32,201 bases of DNA from Streptomyces sp. SID486 (GCF_009865385.1 NZ_WWJT01000351.1:1-32201), one strand, 5' to 3'. Shown: positions 23,286 through 30,811, counted from the first letter of the stretch. Translations and numbers: made by a program. The notes: a model not told the origin generated them from the sequence alone.

Positions 23286-23768
23286 TCAGCGGGCCGCCGT
23301 GTCCTGCCCGGCCAGTTCCACCTGGATCTCGACCTCGACCGGCGCGTCCAGCGGCAGCACCGCGACGCCCACCGCGCTGCGGGCGTGCACGCCCTTCTCG
23401 CCGAGGACCTCGCCGAGCAGCTCGCTGGCGCCGTTGACGACACCGGGCTGACCGGTGAAGTCGGACGCCGAGGCGACGAAGCCGACGACCTTCACCACGC
23501 GTGCGATGCGGTCCAGGTCGCCGACGACGGACTTCACGGCGGCGAGCGCGTTCAGCGCGCAGGTGCGGGCCAGCTCCTTGGCCTCCTCCGGCGTGACCTC
23601 GGCGCCCACCTTCCCGGTGACCGGCAGCTTGCCCTCCACCATCGGCAGCTGGCCGGCGGTGTACACGTACGCCCCGGAGCGCACGGCCGGCTGGTACGCG
23701 GCCAGCGGCGGTACGACCTCCGGCAGGGTCAGGCCCAGTTCGGCCAGCTTCGTCTCGACCGCGCTCAC
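23286..23768 (-). CDS. RidA-family (YjgF/YER057c/UK114) protein
   Basis: This 160-residue protein belongs to the RidA superfamily. The family member RidA removes reactive enamine/imine intermediates from amino-acid metabolism; others have different substrates. Seen here are the N-terminal LGLTLPEVVPPLAAY, the TAGQLP segment and the C-terminal HARSAVGVAVLPLDAPVEVE, where the Arg matches the substrate-carboxylate ligand (Arg105 in E. coli RidA). The protein forms trimers in the family. GTG 23768 follows GGGAGAAG and overlaps the stop of the DUF4177-like gene (GTGA). The open frame continues far upstream, but that part is antisense to other genes. It is syntenic with Rv3678c. Confidence 0.88.
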   Translation of the reverse strand: MSAVETKLAELGLTLPEVVPPLAAYQPAVRSGAYVYTAGQLPMVEGKLPVTGKVGAEVTPEEAKELARTCALNALAAVKSVVGDLDRIARVVKVVGFVASASDFTGQPGVVNGASELLGEVLGEKGVHARSAVGVAVLPLDAPVEVEIQVELAGQDTAAR

Positions 23769-23926
23769 GCCTGCTTCTCCCGCTTCAGGTAGGCCACGAG
23801 CTGCTCGGGGTTGTTCGGCCCGGGCACGACCTGGACGAGCTCCCAGCCGTCCTCGCCCCAGGTGTCCAGAATCTGCTTCGTGGCATGGACGAGCAGCGGC
23901 ACGGTTGCGTATTCCCACTTGGTCAT
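23765..23926 (-). CDS. Small DUF4177-like protein (53 aa)
   Basis: This 53-residue protein starts MTKWEYATVPLLVHATKQ and contains GEDGWELVQVVPG, the WE-Y and GWELV pattern of the DUF4177 family, then ends YLKREKQA. Its third codon positions fit Streptomyces. Its function is unknown. The ATG at 23926 lacks a ribosome binding site but has TACAGT 6 nt upstream, suggesting a leaderless transcript. The TGA overlaps the GTG of ridA, so it heads the operon of DUF4177-ridA-Nudix-MBL. Small proteins at this place are also found in mycobacteria (Rv3678A). It is divergent from the first Get3-like ATPase gene. Confidence 0.85.
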   Translation of the reverse strand: MTKWEYATVPLLVHATKQILDTWGEDGWELVQVVPGPNNPEQLVAYLKREKQA

Positions 23927-23980
23927 GGGCCGACTGTAGCCGCTGTGGCGGACGGGGCCGGCGGGCCCACCACGGGCCTG

Positions 23981-23989
23981 TTATCCACA
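23981..23989 (+). promoter_or_regulatory. DnaA-box-like 9-mer
   Basis: TTATCCACA is the classical DnaA box; the Streptomyces consensus is TTGTCCACA, one base different. It lies between the divergent DUF4177-like and ATPase genes. Chance occurrence is possible. Confidence 0.3.
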
Positions 23990-24019
23990 GCCTGCTGCGT
24001 GGCCGTCGCCCGGAATGGT

Positions 24020-24032
24020 TAGTCTCGAAGAC
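24020..24032 (+). promoter_or_regulatory. Probable -10 element of the first Get3-like ATPase gene
   Basis: TAGTCT (24020-24025) fits TANNNT and lies 7 nt before GTG 24033, with no Shine-Dalgarno sequence. It is inside the alternative longer frame from ATG 24015, which argues against that longer start. Confidence 0.45.
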
Positions 24033-25010
24033 GTGAGCAGGCTCCAGGTCGTCAGCGGCAAGGGCGGGACCGGAAAGACGACGGTCGCCGCCGCACTCGC
24101 GCTGGCCCTCGCGACCGAGGGGAAGCGGACGCTTCTCGTGGAGGTCGAGGGCCGGCAAGGAATCGCACAACTCTTCGAGACGGAAGCGCTCCCGTACGAG
24201 GAGCGCAAGATCGCGGTCGCTCCGGGCGGTGGCGAGGTGTACGCCCTCGCCATCGATCCCGAACTGGCTCTTCTCGACTACCTCCAGATGTTCTACAAGC
24301 TCGGCGGCGCGGGCCGGGCCCTGAGAAAGCTCGGCGCGATCGACTTCGCCACCACCATCGCCCCCGGGCTCAGGGACGTCCTGCTGACCGGCAAGGCGTG
24401 CGAGGCCGTTCGCCGCAAGGACCGTTCCGGCCGGTTCGTGTACGACTACGTCGTCATGGACGCCCCGCCGACCGGCCGCATCACCCGCTTCCTGAACGTC
24501 AACGACGAGGTGGCGGGCCTTGCGAAGATCGGGCCGATACACAATCAGGCGCAGGCCGTCATGCGGGTGCTGAAGTCGCCGGAGACGGCGGTGCACCTGG
24601 TGGCGCTGCTGGAGGAGATGCCGGTCCAGGAGACCGCCGACGGCATCGCCGAACTCCGCGCCGCCCGGCTTCCGGTGGGCCGGGTCATCGTGAACATGGT
24701 CCGGCCGGAGGTGTTGGACGCGGCCGATCTGGAACTCGTACGGACCGTGGAGCGTTCCTCCGTGGCAGAGGCGCTCTCGGCCGCCGGACTGGGCGGGGCC
24801 CGGCGGGGCGGGCACGCCGAGAAGCTGGTGGACCCGCTGCTGGAGCAGGCCGCGGAGTACGCCGAGCGGCACGCGCTGGAGCAGGAGCAGCGCGCGGTCC
24901 TCGGCGAGCTGGACCTGCCGCTGCACGAACTGCCGCTGCTCGCCGAGGGCATGGACCTCGCGGGCCTGTACGAACTCGCCACCGAGCTGCGGAAGCAGGG
25001 GTTGTCATGA
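24033..25010 (+). CDS. ArsA/Get3-like ATPase, first of a pair (BagA/Rv3679-like)
   Basis: This 325-residue protein opens with the deviant Walker A VSGKGGTGKTT (signature lysine present), has VVMDAPPTGRITRFL as the switch II region, and belongs to the ArsA/Get3 family of SIMIBI ATPases. In the switch I-like segment VEVEGRQG replaces the usual TDPA motif, so it is the divergent partner of the pair. No arsenite cysteines and no Get3 CxxC zinc motif are seen. Mycobacterial Rv3679 and Rv3680 form a heteromeric Get3-like complex; a role in membrane-protein targeting or metabolite tolerance is proposed there. GTG 24033 fits a leaderless mRNA; ATG 24015 would add six residues. It overlaps the next gene by ATGA. 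Confidence 0.9.
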   Translation: MSRLQVVSGKGGTGKTTVAAALALALATEGKRTLLVEVEGRQGIAQLFETEALPYEERKIAVAPGGGEVYALAIDPELALLDYLQMFYKLGGAGRALRKLGAIDFATTIAPGLRDVLLTGKACEAVRRKDRSGRFVYDYVVMDAPPTGRITRFLNVNDEVAGLAKIGPIHNQAQAVMRVLKSPETAVHLVALLEEMPVQETADGIAELRAARLPVGRVIVNMVRPEVLDAADLELVRTVERSSVAEALSAAGLGGARRGGHAEKLVDPLLEQAAEYAERHALEQEQRAVLGELDLPLHELPLLAEGMDLAGLYELATELRKQGLS

Positions 25011-26377
25011 GTCCGGACCGGGCGCAGACGCGGAAGGCCCCCGAGGGGCGCGGGACGGCCGAGGCGCAGGAGGCGCCCCGGCGGCTGTCCTCCGCGCGCG
25101 TGCTCGACATCGATCCGCTGCTGGACGATCCCGGGACACGGATCGTGGTGTGCTGCGGTTCGGGCGGGGTCGGCAAGACGACGACCGCGGCGGCCCTCGG
25201 GCTCCGGGCGGCCGAGCGGGGCCGCAAGGTGGTCGTCCTCACCATCGACCCGGCCAGGCGGCTGGCCCAGTCGATGGGCATCGACTCCCTCGACAACGTG
25301 CCGCGCAAGGTGAAGGGCACCGACGGCGACGGCGAGCTGCACGCCATGATGCTCGACATGAAGCGCACCTTCGACGAGGTCGTGGAGGCGCACGCGGACC
25401 CCAAGCGGGCCGCCGCGATCCTGGCGAACCCCTTCTACCAGTCGCTCTCTGCGGGCTTCGCGGGCACGCAGGAGTACATGGCGATGGAGAAGCTCGGCCA
25501 GTTGCGGGCGCGGGACGAGTGGGACCTCATCGTCGTCGACACCCCGCCGTCCCGCTCGGCGCTGGACTTCCTCGACGCGCCCAAGCGGCTCGGGTCCTTC
25601 CTGGACGGCCGGCTGATCCGCCTGCTGACGGCACCGGCGAAGCTGGGCGGTCGCGCCGGGATGGCCTTCCTCAACGTCGGCATGTCGATGATGACCGGCA
25701 CCCTCGGCAAGCTGCTGGGCGGTCAGCTGCTGAAGGACGTACAGACGTTCGTGGCCGCCATGGACACCACGTTCGGCGGGTTCCGCACCCGCGCCGACGC
25801 CACCTACAAGCTGCTCCAGGCGCCCGGCACGGCCTTCCTGGTGGTGGCGGCCCCGGAGCGGGACGCGCTGCGCGAGGCCGCGTACTTCGTGGAGCGGCTG
25901 GCCGCGGAGAAGATGCCGCTGGTGGGTCTGGTGCTGAACCGGGTCCACGGCAGCGGCGCCGGCCGGCTGTCGGCCGAGCGGGCTCTCTCCGCCGCGGAAA
26001 ATCTTGACGACCCCCGCATTGTGGATCAGGGGGACGGGAAAGCTGGACTTCGTAACTCTCCCGAAACGTACGGCAGTTCACCATCTCCCGCATCCGAGAC
26101 CGCAGCCGATGCTCCTGAGGAAGGCTCCCCCGCCGACGCGGAGCACTCCGTCGAGCGGCTCACCGCGGGCCTGCTCAGGCTGCACGCCGAGCGTATGCAG
26201 CTGCTCTCGCGCGAACAGCGCACGCGCGACCGCTTCACCGCCCGCCACCCCGAGGTGGCGGTGGTCGAGGTACCCGCGCTGCCCGGCGACGTCCACGACC
26301 TCGCGGGCCTGCGTGACATCGGGGGCCGGCTGGCGACCGAACGGCCGGACCGCCCCGAGGATCCGGAGCACATATAG
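25007..26377 (+). CDS. ArsA/Get3-like ATPase, second of a pair (BagB/Rv3680-like)
   Basis: This 456-residue ATPase has a 40-residue N-terminal extension, then Walker A CCGSGGVGKTTTAAALG, switch I LTIDPARRLAQSMG and switch II VVDTPPSRSALDFL. This is a full catalytic set. A Met-rich helical region (LNVGMSMMTGTLGKLLGG) in the centre may correspond to the hydrophobic client-binding part of Get3. Between about residues 330 and 376 there is a low-complexity linker (Ser/Pro/Ala/Glu) with abnormal codon use: only about half of third positions are G or C by hand count. Length is therefore larger than usual for the family. It starts within the stop of the first ATPase gene (ATGA), so the two are made in equal amounts and probably form a heteromer. 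Convergent with wblA. Confidence 0.9.
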   Translation: MSPDRAQTRKAPEGRGTAEAQEAPRRLSSARVLDIDPLLDDPGTRIVVCCGSGGVGKTTTAAALGLRAAERGRKVVVLTIDPARRLAQSMGIDSLDNVPRKVKGTDGDGELHAMMLDMKRTFDEVVEAHADPKRAAAILANPFYQSLSAGFAGTQEYMAMEKLGQLRARDEWDLIVVDTPPSRSALDFLDAPKRLGSFLDGRLIRLLTAPAKLGGRAGMAFLNVGMSMMTGTLGKLLGGQLLKDVQTFVAAMDTTFGGFRTRADATYKLLQAPGTAFLVVAAPERDALREAAYFVERLAAEKMPLVGLVLNRVHGSGAGRLSAERALSAAENLDDPRIVDQGDGKAGLRNSPETYGSSPSPASETAADAPEEGSPADAEHSVERLTAGLLRLHAERMQLLSREQRTRDRFTARHPEVAVVEVPALPGDVHDLAGLRDIGGRLATERPDRPEDPEHI

Positions 26378-26701
26378 ACACGCCCGGCGTGCCGTCTCCA
26401 CACACGGCCCGCGTCTGCGCGGACGGCCCACGTTTGCGCGGACGGCCCACGTCCGCGCGCAAGGCGACGTCGGCACGTACGGCTCACCTCTGCACGCACG
26501 GCGGCGTCGGCACGTACGGCTCACGCCCGGACGGACGGCTCACCTCTGCGCGCAAGGCGCCGTCGGCACGTACGGCTCACGTCTGCACGCACGGCTCACC
26601 CGGAACGCGAGGTGCTGCGTCTCGCGCTCACCGGTCACGCCTCGGCGCGCCCCGGGGGAAGCGACAGGTCGTGGCGGAGGGGTGTACCGGAGAGGGTGTC
26701 C
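26378..26701. repeat. Imperfect tandem repeats between the ATPase gene and wblA
   Basis: The 19-mer GTCGGCACGTACGGCTCAC occurs exactly three times (26469-26487, 26506-26524, 26562-26580). Related units built on GGCTCACSTCTGCRCGCA and GCGCGGACGGCCCACGT fill 26400-26610. The period is irregular (37 and 56 bp). The segment lies between the 3' ends of two convergent genes, so it could help end transcription from both sides. The frames through it encode only Arg/Thr/Ala-rich repeats with no family and are not called. From 26611 to 26701 I see nothing distinct. Confidence 0.65.
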
Positions 26702-27040
26702 TCAGCTCACGGCCGCGTAGTTCTCGTACACCTCGTCGTTGTCGAGGGGCACGATCCCGGCGCCCCGCTCGTACTCCGAGCGGGCGGTTTCCAGCAATCT
26801 GCGCCAAGAGGTCACCGTGGGTCGCCGGCGCAGCAGTGCGCGACGCTCGCGCTCCGTCATGCCTCCCCACACGCCGAACTCGACGCGGTTGTCCAGCGCG
26901 TCCGCCAGGCATTCGGTGCGTACCGGGCATCCGGTGCACACCGCCTTGGCCCTGTTCTGCGCTGCTCCCTGAACGAACAGTTCATCCGGATCGGTAGTGC
27001 GGCAGGCAGCCTGCGCACTCCAGTCGGTTACCCAGCCCAT
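26702..27040 (-). CDS. wblA: WhiB-like developmental iron-sulfur regulator WblA
   Basis: This 112-residue protein has the exact size and sequence character of S. coelicolor WblA. Four cysteines (Cys13, Cys35, Cys38, Cys44; C-x21-C-x2-C-x5-C) bind a [4Fe-4S] cluster. The turn GVWGG (56-60) and the basic segment RERRALLRRRP follow, as in all Wbl proteins. WblA is needed for sporulation of aerial hyphae and represses antibiotic production in streptomycetes; Wbl proteins act together with the principal sigma factor. ATG 27040 follows GGGAGAGGA; the frame is open to 27097, but the known family start is here. M. tuberculosis WhiB4 (Rv3681c) is syntenic. The upstream region is long and repeat-rich, which fits complex control. 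Confidence 0.97.
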   Translation of the reverse strand: MGWVTDWSAQAACRTTDPDELFVQGAAQNRAKAVCTGCPVRTECLADALDNRVEFGVWGGMTERERRALLRRRPTVTSWRRLLETARSEYERGAGIVPLDNDEVYENYAAVS

Positions 27041-27146
27041 ACCGGCGCCGTCCTCTCCCGAATCGAGGCTCCCCCACGGCGGCAGCGGCATATTCACCGC
27101 CGCCAGTTGAGGACGTTACGGAAGGTAGGGACAGCGCAACACCCCC

Positions 27147-27173
27147 TTCGGGCCCAATCTTGAATGGCCCGAA
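27147..27173. promoter_or_regulatory. Inverted repeat upstream of wblA
   Basis: TTCGGGCC (27147-27154) and its complement GGCCCGAA (27166-27173) are separated by an AT-rich 11-nt spacer. It lies about 110-130 bp before wblA and could be an operator or a leader hairpin. Confidence 0.4.
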
Positions 27174-27486
27174 CGGACTATGGGTAAGCGGCAGATCACC
27201 CGCGGGAGTGAGCTGACGACATGCGTGATCAACCCGGCAAACCGGGGCAGTCGTGGTACGTCACACCGGGCGCCAGGTGACACACACGGCGGTTTCGGGC
27301 TCATTCCCCACGGGGAGCGGGCATGTTCCCCGAAATTCTCGGGCTACGTCCGGAACGCTTCGGGGCCGCCGGACGTATGGATACATGACCGCACTGCTGT
27401 GACAGTCGAGAGCAGCTTAGGCCAATGCCTGTGCGCGTGTCCGGCGAATGGCAACGTAGGGGGTCCCGCCGTGCGGCGCCATGCCG

Positions 27487-27619
27487 CGGACCGGCGCGCA
27501 CCCGTGGTTCCCCGGTCCGCGGACCGGCCCGCACCCGCAGTTCCCCTGTCCGCAGACCGGCCCGCACCCGCGGTTCCCGGTCCGCGCGGACCGGCCCGCA
27601 CCGGCGGTTCCCCGGTCCG
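27487..27619. repeat. Four tandem ~33-bp repeats with self-complementary ends
   Basis: Units start at 27487, 27520, 27553 and 27587. Each begins with a variant of CGGACCGG, continues with CGCACCCG-GTTCCC and ends with CCGGTCCG or a close variant, so each unit can fold into its own stem-loop with an 8-bp stem. The copies differ at a few positions. They lie 84-216 bp before the PBP start. Confidence 0.7.
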
Positions 27620-27690
27620 CCACGTCACGATCCGGCACCCGGAACATCCCGAGAGGCGGTCGCTCCCTCGGAACGCCGAACGGTACGGAT

Positions 27691-27702
27691 TAGGCTGCCC
27701 CC
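27691..27702 (+). promoter_or_regulatory. Probable -10 element of the PBP gene
   Basis: TAGGCT (27691-27696) fits TANNNT and stands 6 nt before the ATG, with no Shine-Dalgarno sequence, as expected for a leaderless mRNA. Confidence 0.45.
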
Positions 27703-30048
27703 ATGCCAAAGAAGCGCTCGGGCGGCGGTCTGTCGCCCATGCAGCAGGCCGCCAAGTTCCTCGGTGTCAGTGTTCTCGCCGGCGCCGTGATGGCGGGCAT
27801 CGCGCTGCCCGCGGCCGGTGCGCTGGGTCTCGCGGCCAAGGGTTCGGTCAAGGGTTTCGACGAGATCCCGGCCAACCTGAAGAGTCCACAGCTGAGCCAG
27901 CGCACCACGATCCTGGACAACCAGGGCAACCAGATCGCGACCGTCTACTCCCGCGACCGTACGGTGGTCGACCTCAAGGACATCTCGCCGTACGTGCAGA
28001 AGGCGATCGTCGCGATCGAGGACGCGCGCTTCTACAAGCACGGCGCCGTCGACCTCAAGGGCGTCCTGCGCGCCCTGAACAAGAACGCGCAGGAGGGCGG
28101 GGTCGCCCAGGGCGCCTCCACACTCACCCAGCAGCTGGTGAAGAACTACTTCATCGAGGAGGCCGGTGACGACCCGACCAAGGTCGCCGAGGCCACCCAG
28201 CAGACCCTGGGCCGCAAGATCCGCGAGCTGAAGTACGCCATCCAGATCGAGGACAAGCTCGGCAAGAAGAAGATCCTCGAGAACTACCTGAACATCACCT
28301 TCTTCGGCGAGCAGGCGTACGGCGTCGAGGCCGCCTCCCAGCGCTACTTCTCCAAGCACGCCAAGGACCTGAACCTCCAGGAATCGGCGCTGCTGGCCGG
28401 CATCGTGCAGTCCCCCAGCCGCTACGACCCGGTCAACGACGAGGCGGAGGCCACCAAGCGGCGCAACATCGTCCTGCAGCGCATGGCGGAGCTGGGCGAC
28501 ATCTCCCAGCAGGAGGCCGACCAGGCGAAGGAGAAGCCGCTCGGCCTGCACACCAGCCGCCCCAAGAACGGCTGCATCACCGCGGTGAAGGGCGCCGGCT
28601 TCTTCTGTGACTACGCCCGCCAGGTCGTCCTCACCGACCCGGTCTTCGGCGAGACCAAGGAGGCGCGGGCCAAGCTCTGGAACCAGGGCGGTCTGACGAT
28701 CCGTACGACGCTCGACCCGCAGGCGCAGGAGTCCGTGCAGGCGTCCATCAAGGACCACGTCTACAAGAGCGACCCCGTGGCGACCGCCGCGACCGTCGTC
28801 GAGCCCGGCACCGGCAAGATCCTGGCCATGGGCCAGTCCCGCCCGTACGGCGTCAACACCAACAACGACGAGACGACGATCAACCTGTCCGTGAACCAGG
28901 ACATGGGCGGCGGCGCCGGCTACCAGCCCGGCTCGACCTTCAAGCCGATCGTCGCCGCCGCGGCCATCGAGGGCGGCAAGGCGCCGACGCAGGAGTACTC
29001 GTCGCCGTACCAGATGGCGTACCCGAGCCCGGTGTCCGCGTGCGACGGCAAGGTGTGGCGCAACGACCCGTACCGGCCCGCCAAGCTGAAGAACGAGAAC
29101 GAGTCCGAGCACGGCCCGTACGGCATGTCGGAGGCGACCGCGAAGTCGGTCAACACCTACTACGTGCAGCTGATCAGCGACATCGGGATCTGCCCGGTCA
29201 TCGACATGGCGAAGAAGCTGGGCGTGGCCCGCGCGGACGGCCGCAAGATCGACCAGGCGCCCTCCATCGCGCTGGGCACCCAGGAGATGTCCCCGCTGAC
29301 GATGGCGAGCGCGTACGCCACCTTCGCCTCGCGCGGCATGTACTGCACGCCGGTCGCCATCGAGTCGGTCACCAAGAAGGTCGGCAGCGAGCAGAAGTCG
29401 CTGGCGGTGCCGAAGTCGACCTGCTCGCGGGCGATGTCGGAGAAGACCGCCGACACGCTCAGCACGCTTCTCAAGGGCGTGGTCGAGGACGGCACGGGCC
29501 AGGAGGCCGGTCTCGGCAGCCGCCCGAGCGCGGGCAAGACGGGTACGACGGACGAGCGTTACGCGGCCTGGTTCGTCGGCTACACCCCGAACATGGCGGG
29601 CGCGGTGTGGGTCGGCGACCCGCAGCACAAGCGCAAGATGACCAGCATCACCATCGGCGGCGTCCCGCACGACAAGGTCTACGGCGGCGAGGTCCCGGGC
29701 CCGATCTGGCGCGACATGATGAGCGGCGCGCTGGAGGGCAAGCCCGCCCCCGACTTCCACCTGATCGACATCCCCGACGCCGACGACGACGAGGACGAGG
29801 ACGGCCAGGGGCGTGGCGACCGGGGTGACCGCCACGGCAACAACGGCAACAACGGCAACGCCACGGGCCAGGTGATCGGTGGACTGATCGGCGGTCCGAC
29901 GGGCGGATCGGCCAACGGCGGAGCCACGGGTGGCACGTCCACGGGCGGCACGTTCCCGAAGCCGACGTTCTCCCTGCCCGGCAACTTCATCCAGGGCCAG
30001 GGCAACGGCGGGAACAACGGGAACGGCAACGGCGGCGGCCGCCGCTAG
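27703..30048 (+). CDS. Class A penicillin-binding protein (bifunctional peptidoglycan synthase, PonA2-like)
   Basis: This 781-residue membrane-anchored enzyme makes and crosslinks peptidoglycan. A short basic N-terminus and one membrane helix (about residues 20-45) precede a GT51 glycosyltransferase domain with EDARFYKHGAVD (catalytic Glu), GASTLTQQLVKN and the RKIRELKYA segment. The transpeptidase has Ser411-x-x-Lys414 (PGSTFKP), Ser482-Val-Asn (KSVNTYY) and Lys612-Thr-Gly (AGKTGTTDE). After a short acidic run DADDDEDEDGQG the last 70 residues are Asn/Gly/Thr-rich low-complexity. The C-terminal PASTA domain of mycobacterial PonA2 is absent. It is syntenic with Rv3682 (ponA2). ATG 27703 follows a -10 hexamer by 6 nt, and a strong terminator follows the stop. 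Confidence 0.96.
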   Translation: MPKKRSGGGLSPMQQAAKFLGVSVLAGAVMAGIALPAAGALGLAAKGSVKGFDEIPANLKSPQLSQRTTILDNQGNQIATVYSRDRTVVDLKDISPYVQKAIVAIEDARFYKHGAVDLKGVLRALNKNAQEGGVAQGASTLTQQLVKNYFIEEAGDDPTKVAEATQQTLGRKIRELKYAIQIEDKLGKKKILENYLNITFFGEQAYGVEAASQRYFSKHAKDLNLQESALLAGIVQSPSRYDPVNDEAEATKRRNIVLQRMAELGDISQQEADQAKEKPLGLHTSRPKNGCITAVKGAGFFCDYARQVVLTDPVFGETKEARAKLWNQGGLTIRTTLDPQAQESVQASIKDHVYKSDPVATAATVVEPGTGKILAMGQSRPYGVNTNNDETTINLSVNQDMGGGAGYQPGSTFKPIVAAAAIEGGKAPTQEYSSPYQMAYPSPVSACDGKVWRNDPYRPAKLKNENESEHGPYGMSEATAKSVNTYYVQLISDIGICPVIDMAKKLGVARADGRKIDQAPSIALGTQEMSPLTMASAYATFASRGMYCTPVAIESVTKKVGSEQKSLAVPKSTCSRAMSEKTADTLSTLLKGVVEDGTGQEAGLGSRPSAGKTGTTDERYAAWFVGYTPNMAGAVWVGDPQHKRKMTSITIGGVPHDKVYGGEVPGPIWRDMMSGALEGKPAPDFHLIDIPDADDDEDEDGQGRGDRGDRHGNNGNNGNATGQVIGGLIGGPTGGSANGGATGGTSTGGTFPKPTFSLPGNFIQGQGNGGNNGNGNGGGRR

Positions 30049-30070
30049 CGCCGTCCCGGTACACACGCCG

Positions 30071-30106
30071 ACGGGGCCGCACCTCCGGGAGGGGGTGCGG
30101 CCCCGT
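30071..30106 (+). terminator. Hairpin terminator of the PBP gene
   Basis: A perfect 13-bp stem (ACGGGGCCGCACC at 30071-30083 with its complement at 30094-30106) closes on a 10-nt loop, 22 nt after the stop codon. Confidence 0.8.
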
Positions 30107-30361
30107 GGTCGTGGGGACGGCTGCGGGCGTACGAGGCGAGGCCGGGCCGCCGCTCAGCCCTGGAGCAGCTTCCCTGGGGACGGCTGCGGGCTGGGGGGGC
30201 GAGGGCCGGGGCCGCCGCTCAGCCTTGGAGCAGCTTCTTGGGGACGGCTGTGGACTGGGGGGGCGAGGGCCGGGGCCGCCGCTCAGCCTTGGAGCAGCTT
30301 CTTGGGGACGGCTGTGGACTGGGGGGTAGGCCCGGGCCGCCGCTCAGCCCTGGAGCAGCTT
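30107..30361. repeat. Tandem duplication of the 3' end of the YqeY-domain gene
   Basis: The segment GCCGCCGCTCAGCCYTGG and the following GAGCAGCTT occur at 30146-30171, 30211-30236, 30275-30300 and 30336-30361. The last copy is the real end of the minus-strand gene, so the codons for KLLQG and the TGA are present in each extra copy. The repeat period is 61-65 bp. The middle units are nearly identical, also in their GGGGACGGCTGTGGACTGGG spacer. It looks like repeated slippage or unequal crossover of the terminal codons plus 3' flank. Confidence 0.8.
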
Positions 30362-30811
30362 CTTGACCGCGGCGGCGACCCGGCCGCCCTCGGCCTGGCC
30401 GGCCACCTTCGGGTTCACGATCTTCATGACGGCGCCCATGGCCCGCGGGCCCTCGGCGCCGGCCGCCTTCGCCTCTTCCACGGCCTGCGCGACGATCGCG
30501 TTCAGCTCCTCGTCGGACAGCTGCTTGGGCAGGTACTCGGCGAGCAGCTCGCCCTCCGCCTTCTCCCGCTCGGCCTGCTCGGCACGGCCGCCCTGCGCGA
30601 AGGCGTCCGCGGCCTCGCGGCGCTTCTTCGCCTCGCGGGTGATCACCTTGAGAACCTCGTCGTCGGACAGCTCCCGCTTCTCCTTGCCCGCGACCTCCTC
30701 CTTGGTGATCGCGGCGAGCGTCAGCCGGAGCGTCGAGGAACGCAGCTCGTCACGCTCCTTGATCGCGGCGTTGAGGTCGTCGTGCAGCTTCGACTTGAGC
30801 GTGGTGGTCAT
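30344..30811 (-). CDS. GatB/YqeY-domain protein
   Basis: This 155-residue cytoplasmic, highly charged helical protein is a stand-alone GatB/YqeY domain. Characteristic segments are LKSKLHDDLNAAIKERD, LRLTLAAITKEEV, EYLPKQLSDEEL and the C-terminal GAVMKIVNPKVAGQAEGGRV. The domain is related to the tail of GatB, which binds tRNA during Glu-tRNA amidation; the role of the free protein is not established. ATG 30811 has no Shine-Dalgarno sequence; GACAAT stands 7 nt upstream, so a leaderless mRNA is plausible. The 3' end is partly repeated three times downstream. It is convergent with the PBP gene and divergent from the metallophosphoesterase gene. Confidence 0.92.
   Translation of the reverse strand: MTTTLKSKLHDDLNAAIKERDELRSSTLRLTLAAITKEEVAGKEKRELSDDEVLKVITREAKKRREAADAFAQGGRAEQAEREKAEGELLAEYLPKQLSDEELNAIVAQAVEEAKAAGAEGPRAMGAVMKIVNPKVAGQAEGGRVAAAVKKLLQG

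Larger units (their letters stand above)
27041..27702. other. Long divergent region between wblA and the class A PBP gene
   Basis: These 662 bases hold the regulatory regions of wblA (leftward) and the penicillin-binding protein (rightward). Elements visible are an 8-bp hairpin (27147-27173), a CGTCCGG/CCGGACG dyad near 27348-27376, four ~33-bp tandem repeats (27487-27619) and the PBP -10 hexamer (27691-27696). A frame from 27180 through the region is Arg/Pro/Ala-rich, runs into the PBP gene in another frame and is rejected as a gene. Confidence 0.6.

Noticed and set aside
26400..27619. Repeat arrays as CRISPR
   Set aside because: Units are directly adjacent or irregularly spaced without unique spacers of constant length, and no cas genes are present.
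27180..28169. 329-codon plus-strand frame from the wblA upstream region into the PBP gene
   Set aside because: First half reads through tandem repeats and the second half is an out-of-frame reading of the PBP gene.
27625..30066. 813-codon minus-strand frame opposite the PBP gene
   Set aside because: Low-complexity Val/Leu/Arg/Gly translation without domains; the plus strand carries all PBP motifs.
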